28,904 bases of DNA, from the NCBI GenBank assembly GCA_002407925.1, contig DHPN01000027.1, positions 12,574 to 41,477 on the forward strand, given 5' to 3'. This DNA comes from Atopobiaceae bacterium UBA5363. GTDB lineage: Bacteria; Actinomycetota; Coriobacteriia; Coriobacteriales; Atopobiaceae. Made by a program: the position numbers and the translations under genes. Shown here one piece after another: positions 22,227 to 28,904 of the stretch (its first letter is position 1; every line of letters begins with the position of its first letter). The notes below the pieces were generated by a model. The model saw only the letters and a list, made by a program, of their open reading frames with translations, did not search any database and had not been told where the DNA came from.

Positions 22227-23348
22227 TTAAAATATGAGCAGTTCGTCTCGGTGTATGGCCGGCATCCCGTTTTTTTCAGGCATGAAGCGCCTAATCACAT
22301 CTAACCTGAGCCCTCGTATCTGCTTCATCTCTTCACTGCTATAGCGGACAACGCCCCTTCCTACCAGCGTGTCATCAGGAGCTAGCACATTGACAACATC
22401 ACCGGAGCTATATGTTCCCATACTTTCCGTAATACCCACCGGCAAAATAGAAGCCCCATGCTCCTGAACGGCCTCCAAAGCGCCAGCATCAAGCTTGATT
22501 GAACCTTGAGGGATTTCAGCAAGACCAATCCAAAGCTTCCTGCCCGTCTCATGAGCCTGCTCGTCCGGCTCAAAACGAGTGCCGACTGCTTGACCGCCCA
22601 CAACATCTACAAGTACATGAGGAGACCTGCCCCGACAGATCACTGTTGGAATGCCTGCAGCAAGTGTGGCACGTGCTGCACGGATTTTCGTGGCCATACC
22701 ACCAGTCCCTAAAGTAGAACTAGATCCTTTTGCCATAGCTGAGATATGAGAATCAACCTTAGAGACATGAGAAATGAGCTGAGCATCAGGGTTATCCTGA
22801 GGATTAGCCGTATACAGTCCTTCGACGTCTGAGAGAATCACATAGAGATCCGCACTGACAAGTGTGGCTGTGATGGCGCCAAGCGTATCGTTGTCTCCAA
22901 AAGTAAACTCAGCAACAGATACAGTGTCATTTTCGTTGACCACAGGCACGCAGCCAAGCTCAATCAAACGGAGAAGCGTTGTACGTGCATGGAGATAACC
23001 GCTGCGATCTATGACATCACGGCGCGTGAGAAGAACCTGTCCGCACGAAATGCCATGCTCAGCGAGTACCTCGCTATATGCCTCTGCAAGCGCAACCTGC
23101 CCTGCTGAGGCACATGCTTGCAACGTTGCCATGTCAGAGGGCCTTTGTGAGAAGCCAAGTCGCTCAAAGCCAGCCGCAACGGCACCCGAAGATACGAGTA
23201 CCATATGGATGCCTCCATGCACAAGTGTGGCAATCTGGTCGCACAGCGCTTGCACAAAGGCTGCATCTATTCTCCCGTCGGCATCAACAAGCGTAGAAGA
23301 CCCGATTTTGGCTACAACTGTACCGCCGACAGGCACTGCTTGTGCCAT
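22227..23348 (-). CDS. proB: Glutamate 5-kinase with PUA domain
   Basis: First, normally proline-inhibited, step of proline synthesis. The 373-residue protein has the amino-acid-kinase domain (GGTVVAKIGSSTLV, VLVSSGAVAAGFERLG, VVNENDTVS, FGDNDTLGAITATLV, GTGGMATKIRAA) and a C-terminal PUA domain (about residues 280-365). The true start is the ATG at 23348: GGAGG lies seven bases upstream, and the ATG shares one base with the obgE TGA stop. A TTG one codon earlier is less likely. The one-base overlap with obgE implies translational coupling of a GTPase and a proline gene, an order also seen in other Gram-positives. Confidence 0.96.
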   Translation of the reverse strand: MAQAVPVGGTVVAKIGSSTLVDADGRIDAAFVQALCDQIATLVHGGIHMVLVSSGAVAAGFERLGFSQRPSDMATLQACASAGQVALAEAYSEVLAEHGISCGQVLLTRRDVIDRSGYLHARTTLLRLIELGCVPVVNENDTVSVAEFTFGDNDTLGAITATLVSADLYVILSDVEGLYTANPQDNPDAQLISHVSKVDSHISAMAKGSSSTLGTGGMATKIRAARATLAAGIPTVICRGRSPHVLVDVVGGQAVGTRFEPDEQAHETGRKLWIGLAEIPQGSIKLDAGALEAVQEHGASILPVGITESMGTYSSGDVVNVLAPDDTLVGRGVVRYSSEEMKQIRGLRLDVIRRFMPEKNGMPAIHRDELLIF

Positions 23349-24766
23349 CAAATATCCTCCTCATTATTGTCGGAGACCGTCGTGCTGAGATCTTTGCCGC
23401 CTTCGATGCTAGCTCCTTCGGCCACAGGGGCTTCTTGTGTTGGTGCAGTGCCTTCAAAGTCAAACTCGTAATCGAGTATGCGCACTTCATCCCCCACAGA
23501 GGCCCCAGCTTTCTTCAACTTCTCCTCTATGCCTGCGCGGGCAAAGCGATGCTGCAGGTACGTTATGGATTCGTCATTATCCCAATCAGTCTGTATAACC
23601 ATCCGCTCTACGGCGTCGCCCGTAACTCTCCAAACGCCCCTTTGTTCCTGAGTGACCTTGACGATAGTGTCACGCTGGCGTCTCTTGCGTTCAAGCTGCT
23701 CGTTGAGTAGCTCAACCGGTTCTGAAGTTGTAATGGTTGAGCGAAGCCGGGCCACTTCGCCAGAACACGCGGCGACGAGAGCAGGCAAGCCCTTCCCCGT
23801 GACCGCGGAAACGGCAAAGAACGGACGCCCTCTCTCGGCCGCAGCCTTGGCTAGGCGCGCCTGCGCCGCCTCAGTGCCAGGCATGTCGCATTTGTTAGCA
23901 ACGACAATTTGGGGACGCACAGCAAGATCTGCCGCATACGCAGCGAGCTCTCTGTCAATCACCTCGAGATCGTTCACTGGGTCTCGACCTTCAAAGCCGC
24001 CTGTAACATCGACAACATGCAAAATTACGGCCGTACGCTCTATATGCCTGAGGAATTCGTGACCAAGGCCCTTTCCCTCAGCGGCACCCTCGATGAGGCC
24101 TGGGACATCTGCCACGACAAACGAACTTCCATCCTTCGAACGCACCATGCCGAGATTCGGCACAAGCGTGGTGAAAGGATAGCTGGCTATTTTAGGTCGA
24201 GCCGCTGAAATGCGCGCAATGATTGAGCTCTTCCCAACAGAGGGCATGCCAACAAGGGCGGCGTCGGCCATAAGCCTCATCTCGAGCTCCAGCCAATGCT
24301 CACGTGCTGGGACCCCCTTTTCAGCAAAGGCAGGAGCACGCCGCACAGAAGTGACGAAATGTATGTTGCCCTTGCCACCGATGCCGCCTGGGCCGACAAT
24401 AACATGTTCTCCGGGCGCTGTGAGGTCTGCAATCTGATAGCGGCGAACCATTGTCGTCGGGTCGAGCTCATACACTGTCGTGCCAACGGGCACATGAAGA
24501 ATGAGATCTTCCCCGTCCCTGCCGTGACGGCGAGAGCCTTGGCCATGCGTCCCGCGCTCTGCATGAAAATGATGCTTGTAGCGATAGTCGATAAGTGACG
24601 AAAGCTGCGCATCAGCAAGCAGCACGACGTCGCCGCCGCGGCCGCCATCGCCGCCATCAGGTCCACCCTTCGGCACGAACGCTTCCCGGCGAAATGACAT
24701 GCATCCTGCGCCGCCATCGCCACCGCAGACGCAAACTCTTGACAGATCAGTAAAGTCGCTTGCCAC
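23348..24766 (-). CDS. obgE: Obg-family GTPase (GTG start)
   Basis: Essential GTPase linked to 50S assembly and stringent response. The 472-residue protein has the glycine-rich Obg fold (GGDGGAGCMSFRREAFVPKG and GGDGGRGGDVVLLAD). The G domain follows, with G1 GMPSVGKSS, G3 DVPGLIEGAAEGKGLG, G4 NKCDMP and G5 SAVTGKG, and then a C-terminal OCT domain with an acidic tail. The start is GTG at 24766, with GAGGAGG five bases upstream. The usual upstream neighbours rplU-rpmA are missing; instead ecfT ends 62 bases before it. No terminator or strong promoter was recognised in that gap. Confidence 0.96.
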   Translation of the reverse strand: MASDFTDLSRVCVCGGDGGAGCMSFRREAFVPKGGPDGGDGGRGGDVVLLADAQLSSLIDYRYKHHFHAERGTHGQGSRRHGRDGEDLILHVPVGTTVYELDPTTMVRRYQIADLTAPGEHVIVGPGGIGGKGNIHFVTSVRRAPAFAEKGVPAREHWLELEMRLMADAALVGMPSVGKSSIIARISAARPKIASYPFTTLVPNLGMVRSKDGSSFVVADVPGLIEGAAEGKGLGHEFLRHIERTAVILHVVDVTGGFEGRDPVNDLEVIDRELAAYAADLAVRPQIVVANKCDMPGTEAAQARLAKAAAERGRPFFAVSAVTGKGLPALVAACSGEVARLRSTITTSEPVELLNEQLERKRRQRDTIVKVTQEQRGVWRVTGDAVERMVIQTDWDNDESITYLQHRFARAGIEEKLKKAGASVGDEVRILDYEFDFEGTAPTQEAPVAEGASIEGGKDLSTTVSDNNEEDI

Positions 24767-24828
24767 GAAAGCCTCCTCTTACACCTCATATGGTAGGCCA
24801 TCGAGACCTGAGCGGCGGGTATGAAAAC

Positions 24829-25575
24829 CTAGAATAGAGCACCAACTACAATTATCAAGGCAGCAATGACAAAGAAGGATAAATCTACCGCACGAAATGG
24901 ATAGCGCTTGTAAGAAGAGCGCCTTGTACGCAAATAAAATCCTCGCTCCTCGGCTGCAAGCGCAGTGTCATCTGCCTTCGCAACCGACGATATGAGAAGC
25001 GGCGCAGCCAAGGGCAGCATCAGCCGCAGCTTGTGCAAGCCTCGGGCCTCGTCAAATCCAACGCCTCGCGCTGTCTGAGCTTCGATGATTTGACTCATTT
25101 CTGAAGCAAAAATAGGAACGAAGCGCAAAGCCGTTGTAATGGTAAACGCATAGCGATAGGGAATGTGCAGCACTTCGACAGCTGCATTTGACAGATCCAC
25201 TGGTCGGGTAAGCGTCAACATCTGCATGAGCGGCAGTGCAAATGCGATAAGCCGCAAAGCTACATGGGCGCCTGTGTCAATTCCGCGATCCGTCATGAAG
25301 AGGAATACGGCCGTGCCATCACGTACCACGGCTGTTTGTATGACAAACATTACACAGCCGAGTACCGCAAACCCACCGAGCAGCGAGATGGTCTTCTTCC
25401 CGATCCCAGCATAAAGGCCCACTAGAAGCTCAAGCAGAATGAACAGAAGAAGAACGCGCACATCGCTCGCCAGAAACGTGGCGACGCAAATGGAGACGGC
25501 AAACGCGATCTTGGTGAGGGGGTTCGCACGGTGCAAAGCCGTGGTGCCTTCTGAATAGTCAAGAAACCCAGCCAT
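24829..25575 (-). CDS. ecfT: ECF transporter transmembrane component EcfT
   Basis: Membrane scaffold that links the substrate-binding S component to the ATPases in energy-coupling-factor uptake transporters. The 248-residue protein starts FLDYSEGTTALHRANPLTKI, the typical EcfT opening. It has several membrane helices and the cytoplasmic coupling region. The first coupling motif is EAQTARGVGF (Ala-Arg-Gly). At the second, EERGFYL has Glu-Arg-Gly in place of Ala-Arg-Gly. The ATG at 25575 shares one base with the ecfA stop (TAATG); a longer frame to 25623 would overlap ecfA. The protein contains no tryptophan, unusual for a membrane protein of this size. It completes the transporter encoded by 24829-28663. 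Confidence 0.93.
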   Translation of the reverse strand: MAGFLDYSEGTTALHRANPLTKIAFAVSICVATFLASDVRVLLLFILLELLVGLYAGIGKKTISLLGGFAVLGCVMFVIQTAVVRDGTAVFLFMTDRGIDTGAHVALRLIAFALPLMQMLTLTRPVDLSNAAVEVLHIPYRYAFTITTALRFVPIFASEMSQIIEAQTARGVGFDEARGLHKLRLMLPLAAPLLISSVAKADDTALAAEERGFYLRTRRSSYKRYPFRAVDLSFFVIAALIIVVGALF

Positions 25576-27374
25576 TACTTTACCAATCCCTCTGTAACGC
25601 GCACAAGGTCGCTGACCTCGCAAACGCCTTTATATGATGGTGAGAGCTCCTGTGCAAGCTTCAAGGAGACGCCCATGATCTGTGGAGGGGCAACACAGGC
25701 AGCCTGCATCAGCTCAGCCTTGCCAAACAATTCAATGGGATCTCCGTCGGCAAGGATGTGCCCGTCCCCCATCACAACCAGACGCGTCGCGAAATCCGAG
25801 GCAACTTCCATGTCATGGCAGACCATGACGACCCCGCAGCCTTCCTCCCGTGCCGCACAGACTGCTCGCATGACGACCATACACTCGCGGTAGTCAAGGC
25901 CGCTTGTGGGCTCATCAAGGATCAGGACTTTTGGATTCGTGATGACTGTCGATGCCAAAGCAACTATCTGCCGCTGTCCACGCGACAACGTGAAAGGAGA
26001 TGCATCCGGCGGCAACGAGAAATACCTCACCGCATCGCCTGCACGAGCGAGCGCCTCTTCATGCGATACACCAATCAGTTCAAGAGAAAAAGCGATCTCC
26101 TCCAGTACAGTGTTTTTGCAGATTTGGTGATCTGGATTTTGAAAGAGCGTTGAAACGTAATGGGCGATCTGGCTTGTCTTGCAACTCGCCGTATCAAGGC
26201 CACATATAACGACGCGGCCTGAATCAGGCTTCAGAAGACCGTTCATGAGCTTGGTCACGGTTGTTTTGCCGGCGCCATTTTGGCCGATGATGCCTACAAG
26301 CTCTCCGGGCCTGACTTGTAGGCAAATGTCGCTTACCGAAGCAGCATGTGGACCATAGGAAAAATTGACGTGGTCAAAGACCAAAAGCGGATCTGTGGCC
26401 TCTGTCTGTGCAAGCTGGGCTTGAGCGCTCTGCACCTCTTTGCTTCTTTTCGGTGCTATGCCAACGCTTTTGCCACAGGCACCTGCGCCTCTGACAAGAG
26501 AAGAGATCCCCTCGATTGCCTCGAGAGACGTCAGGTAGGCAGACTTCTCGCTGATGAGGCTTTCGGCACGTAGTTTGTTCGACACACGCGTGACGCGCGG
26601 GCAATCGACGCCTATGCGCCGCAGCTCCTCAGAACGGGAAAAAACCTCCTGGGGAGTCCCATACAGCGCGATGCTCCCCTTGTTCAACACGGCGATCCGG
26701 CGACAATACTTTGCGAGTAGGGCAACTTTTTGCTCTATGACGATGACCGTCAAGTGCTCATGCTCGTTTAAGTTGCGAAGAACGTCAAACACCATGCGCG
26801 AGGAGGCCGGGTCGAGTGCGGCTGTAGGTTCGTCCAGCACCATTACCCGAGGCTGCAGCGCTAAAATCGCGGCAATCGCAACCTTTTGCTTCTGCCCCCC
26901 CGACAACGTAGATATTTCGCGATGCAGCAAGTCTGATATGCCAACAGTCTCAAGAGCGCTCTTTAAACGATCCATGATGCGGTCGTGGGGGACGCCGAAG
27001 TTCTCAAGGCCGTAGAGCATCTCGTCCTCGACATTGGCGGCGACCATCTGCGCGTCGATGTCCTGCAACACTGATCCCACAACACGCACCACATCAGTTA
27101 GGCGCACGTCACAAGTATCAAGCCCTCCTACGATGCAAGCCCCGCGAAACTCACCTCCGCTGTGATGGGGCACAGCGCCAGAAAGCACGGACGCAAGCGT
27201 GGTCTTGCCGGCACCCGACGGACCAATCACGCCGACGAAGTCCCCTTCGTTGACCTCAAGACAAATGTCAGAAAGCGCATCTTGGTCACTCGAAGCATAT
27301 TTGAACGAAACATGGTTGAGTCTAACGAGAGCCTCAGATGTGGTGTTTGCGTCCTGCTGTGACACTATTTGCAT
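25575..27374 (-). CDS. Fused double-ATPase EcfA (two ABC domains in one chain)
   Basis: Energy-coupling ATPase of an ECF transporter, with EcfA1- and EcfA2-like domains fused (599 residues). Domain 1 has Walker A GPSGAGKTT (51-59), signature LSGGQ (157-161) and Walker B VMVLDEP. Its H-loop position reads VIVIEQKV, with Gln where His is expected. Domain 2 has Walker A GQNGAGKTT (364-372), a variant signature LSRGQ (463-467), Walker B VLILDEP and an intact H-loop His in VMVCHDM. A linker of about 70 residues joins them. Start: ATG at 27374 is used, but AAGGGGG abuts it, so the GTG at 27365 (nine bases from that site) may be the real start. No tryptophan occurs in the protein. It is coupled to ecfT by a TAATG overlap and follows the S components by 68 bases. 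Confidence 0.93.
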   Translation of the reverse strand: MQIVSQQDANTTSEALVRLNHVSFKYASSDQDALSDICLEVNEGDFVGVIGPSGAGKTTLASVLSGAVPHHSGGEFRGACIVGGLDTCDVRLTDVVRVVGSVLQDIDAQMVAANVEDEMLYGLENFGVPHDRIMDRLKSALETVGISDLLHREISTLSGGQKQKVAIAAILALQPRVMVLDEPTAALDPASSRMVFDVLRNLNEHEHLTVIVIEQKVALLAKYCRRIAVLNKGSIALYGTPQEVFSRSEELRRIGVDCPRVTRVSNKLRAESLISEKSAYLTSLEAIEGISSLVRGAGACGKSVGIAPKRSKEVQSAQAQLAQTEATDPLLVFDHVNFSYGPHAASVSDICLQVRPGELVGIIGQNGAGKTTVTKLMNGLLKPDSGRVVICGLDTASCKTSQIAHYVSTLFQNPDHQICKNTVLEEIAFSLELIGVSHEEALARAGDAVRYFSLPPDASPFTLSRGQRQIVALASTVITNPKVLILDEPTSGLDYRECMVVMRAVCAAREEGCGVVMVCHDMEVASDFATRLVVMGDGHILADGDPIELFGKAELMQAACVAPPQIMGVSLKLAQELSPSYKGVCEVSDLVRVTEGLVK

Positions 27375-27442
27375 CCCCCTTGAGCGCAGACGACCTGCTG
27401 GCAACGGACGTACCGCCTAGCAACATCAACCGACAATGATAG

Positions 27443-27997
27443 TTAACGCCCAACGACCTTGCGCAAAGGTATGATCAAAGCTTGGACGACAATCGCATTG
27501 AAAATCGCTGTGCCAAAAACGAGCGGCAGTTTCACCAGCACCGTCGGAAGAGCTGCTCCCATGATGAGAGTGCCGAGAAAAGCGAACAACAGGCCAGATA
27601 CTAGCGTGGAGCAAAAGGCGCCAACAAATGGCAGCGCCTTTTTGTGCGCGAGAGGCGAGACGACAAAGAGCGCCATCACTAAAGCACCTGCTGCCTCCGT
27701 CAAAAAGTTAAGGCCAGGTATTGAGGTCGTCAGCTGGCAGACAACAGCCGCAAGTAAACCTATCAGCACTCCTTGGGACACGCTTGGGCAGATAAGGAGA
27801 ATGCCGAGGCAGTAGGCTGCAATGAGGAATTGCGGCTTTATGCCCGTAATGGCAAGTGCATTGCCAAGTGTCATGTTGAGTATAAAACCTGCTGCAAGAA
27901 GGATTGCTACGAGTATGAGCTGACTTACGCCAAGCTTTCCGTGCTCTGCGGAAGTGCTAACTGTACGAACTTGATTCTTTTTATTTTCTTCAGACAT
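27443..27997 (-). CDS. ECF transporter S component, TrpP-like (second tandem copy)
   Basis: Six-helix membrane substrate-binding subunit of an ECF transporter. The 184-residue protein resembles the Bacillus tryptophan transporter TrpP in the pattern GIKPQFLIAAYCLGILL ... VLIGLLAAVVCQLTTSIPGL, where TrpP has GMKPDMMLMMMFLGILLF and LTTGFP. It is a close paralogue of the upstream gene: HGKL-VS-L-LVAILLAA-FILN and GNALAITGIKP are shared almost word for word, while the C-terminal halves diverge more. The ATG at 27997 has AGGA upstream. It contains no tryptophan. Placed between the other S gene and ecfA, it probably shares the same ATPase and EcfT. Tryptophan as substrate is inferred from TrpP similarity and the Trp leader upstream. 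Confidence 0.82.
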   Translation of the reverse strand: MSEENKKNQVRTVSTSAEHGKLGVSQLILVAILLAAGFILNMTLGNALAITGIKPQFLIAAYCLGILLICPSVSQGVLIGLLAAVVCQLTTSIPGLNFLTEAAGALVMALFVVSPLAHKKALPFVGAFCSTLVSGLLFAFLGTLIMGAALPTVLVKLPLVFGTAIFNAIVVQALIIPLRKVVGR

Positions 27998-28075
27998 AAG
28001 AGTAACGTCCTATCTTCTATGATCGCAATGAATGAACGCAAATGACCGCTTGGTGTGCCGCCTTGCACGGCTTGC

Positions 28076-28663
28076 CTATGCACGCGTCCTGTGTACCTTC
28101 TTAAGAGCTGGATAAAGGGCCTGAACGACGATGCCGTTCGCAAGCGCGGTACCAAAGACTATGGGGAACATTACAACCACTGAGCCTAGTGCGCCACCGA
28201 GCACGACAGTGGTGGCGATAGTTGCAAAAATCAGGCCAGAAACTACCGTCGTCAGAAACGTCGCAGCGAAGGGAAGGTACACCGGCTTACCAGCATGGAA
28301 GAGCTGCGTAACAATAAGACACATGACTGCAGAAGCGGGAATGTCAGCCACATACTCAAGGCCAGGTATCGACGTTGTGATTTGGATGACTGTGGCGGCC
28401 AAAATGCCAATCAGGACCGCTTGGGGAAGACGGGGACGAATGAGCAAAATCGCCAAGCAATATGCGGCGATGCAAAATTCTGGCTTAATACCCGTAATGG
28501 CAAGGGCGTTGCCGACTGTTGCATTCAAAATAAATGCAGCCGCAAGAAGAATTGCCACGAGCACAAGCGACGACACATCTAACTTACCATGGACGTCAGC
28601 ATCTTTTATTTCGCGCACGGCTGTATTTTGCGCAGCAGATATGGCATTTGCATCTTTTGACAT
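28076..28663 (-). CDS. ECF transporter S component, TrpP-like (first tandem copy)
   Basis: Six-helix substrate-binding subunit of 195 residues, the first structural gene of the operon. After about 28 soluble N-terminal residues come the membrane segments, including LVLVAILLAAAFILNATVGN, GIKPEFCIAAYCLAILLIRP and AVLIGILAATVIQITTSIPG, which resemble TrpP of Bacillus. The ATG at 28663 has GAGGAG about six bases upstream. The gene lies 72 bases after the Trp-leader terminator (28736-28770), so its expression should rise when charged tRNA-Trp is scarce. The protein contains no tryptophan. A different substrate (for example another indole or a vitamin) cannot be excluded from sequence, but the leader points strongly to tryptophan. 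Confidence 0.83.
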   Translation of the reverse strand: MSKDANAISAAQNTAVREIKDADVHGKLDVSSLVLVAILLAAAFILNATVGNALAITGIKPEFCIAAYCLAILLIRPRLPQAVLIGILAATVIQITTSIPGLEYVADIPASAVMCLIVTQLFHAGKPVYLPFAATFLTTVVSGLIFATIATTVVLGGALGSVVVMFPIVFGTALANGIVVQALYPALKKVHRTRA

Positions 28664-28735
28664 GATCTCTCCTCAAAGTAGGTGGTAGCAATCTAACTGA
28701 AAGGGTTCCTACATGTATGCACAACTGGAGGGGTC

Positions 28736-28770
28736 AAAAAAACGACCCCCGGCCAAACCCCGGAAGTCGT
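28736..28770 (-). terminator. Attenuator terminator of the Trp leader
   Basis: On the minus strand an 11-bp stem (ACGACTTCCGG pairing with CCGGGGGTCGT, including two G-U pairs) with a 7-base GGTTTGG loop runs directly into a run of T (28742-28736). The two G-U pairs would be C-A mismatches on the other strand, so it is built for minus-strand RNA. It lies between the leader peptide and the first S-component gene. Its 5' arm (28770-28760) overlaps the CGACTT that can pair with the upstream antiterminator segment. Confidence 0.93.
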
Positions 28771-28808
28771 CTTCGCAATGCAATGCGACACTATGCGACT
28801 CAGAGTCG
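28764..28808 (-). promoter_or_regulatory. Antiterminator and anti-antiterminator elements of the Trp leader
   Basis: GAGTCG (28801-28796) can pair with CGACTT (28769-28764), enclosing a small hairpin TCGCA / TGCGA (28788-28773). This would remove the 5' arm of the terminator. The same GAGTCG is also the right half of a perfect interrupted palindrome CGACTC-T-GAGTCG (28808-28796) over the leader stop codon, which would free the terminator. A ribosome at the stop codon would cover GAGTCG; one stalled at the Trp codons would not. Pairings are seen in sequence; the switching mechanism is inferred from classic trp attenuation. Confidence 0.72.
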
Positions 28809-28871
28809 ACCAAGACAAGACCAGTTGTGCCACCACCAGTTCATACCCACCTTTGTGGCAAAGTCTGTCAT
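28800..28871 (-). CDS. Tryptophan-rich leader peptide (attenuator)
   Basis: A 23-residue frame reads from the ATG at 28871 to the TGA at 28802-28800. It contains NWWWHNW: Trp codons at positions 12, 13, 14 and 17, that is four TGG among six consecutive codons. GAAGGGAG (28885-28878) lies six bases before the ATG, a good Shine-Dalgarno. The stop codon sits inside the palindrome at 28796-28808 and about 30 bases before the terminator stem. This is the layout of a trpL-type leader peptide whose translation senses charged tRNA-Trp. The peptide itself is expected to have no function. The promoter must lie beyond the window edge. It is the only tryptophan-coding stretch in the transporter operon. 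Confidence 0.87.
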   Translation of the reverse strand: MTDFATKVGMNWWWHNWSCLGRL

Positions 28872-28904
28872 GGTCTGCTCCCTTCTTTTTTCCTCGTGTT
28901 CTTG

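Noticed and set aside
28003..28075. Hairpin GCCG / CGGC between the two S-component genes
   Set aside because: Four base pairs and no T-run; no sign of a second leader peptide with Trp codons in this gap.

Overview
The window reads as one stretch of a low-to-moderate GC bacterial chromosome (about half G+C by eye), almost entirely housekeeping genes, with 25 of 28 called genes (one a leader peptide) on the minus strand or in minus-strand operons and a single two-gene plus-strand unit. The mix of a two-subunit glycyl-tRNA synthetase (glyQ/glyS), folate-dependent TrmFO, pyruvate phosphate dikinase and Firmicutes-like gene order, together with moderately GC-rich codon use and alanine-rich proteins, suggests a Coriobacteriia-type actinobacterium (Eggerthellales/Coriobacteriales). 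That placement is inference; a 16S or marker-gene comparison is not possible from this window. No tRNA, rRNA, IS element, prophage or CRISPR array was seen, and no gene-free stretch exceeds about 245 bases.

Right end to middle, reading the minus strand in its direction of transcription: a 23-codon leader peptide with four Trp codons and an attenuator (28736-28871) precedes two tandem TrpP-like ECF substrate-binding subunits, a fused double-ATPase EcfA and an EcfT (24829-28663). These four proteins together form a complete ECF transporter, very probably for tryptophan. The strand continues without an obvious terminator into obgE, proB, proA, nadD, yqeK, rsfS and dinB (17708-24766), a ribosome-assembly / proline / NAD group followed by DNA polymerase IV.

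In the middle, an OmpR-type response regulator and a histidine kinase (15717-17635) lie on the plus strand, divergent from rpsP and convergent with dinB. The 242-base divergent region carries a candidate rpsP promoter with a tandem 18-bp repeat, and inverted repeats upstream of the regulator.

The left half is a second long minus-strand run: rpsP, khpA, rimM, trmD, lepB, glyQ, glyS, a half-length PPDK-regulator homologue, ppdK (ending in a terminator at 6350-6382), then rplS with its own promoter and terminator, then rnhB, yraN, comM, dprA, trmFO and xerC, the last cut by the window edge. It joins ribosomal protein synthesis, rRNA/tRNA modification, signal peptide removal, glycine charging, DNA uptake/recombination and chromosome-dimer resolution.

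The most interesting observation is at the extreme right end: a translation-coupled tryptophan attenuator controlling a vitamin-type (ECF) transporter operon, whose four structural proteins (about 1,230 residues) contain no tryptophan at all. The second is the PPDK regulatory protein homologue that has lost its entire P-loop catalytic half.
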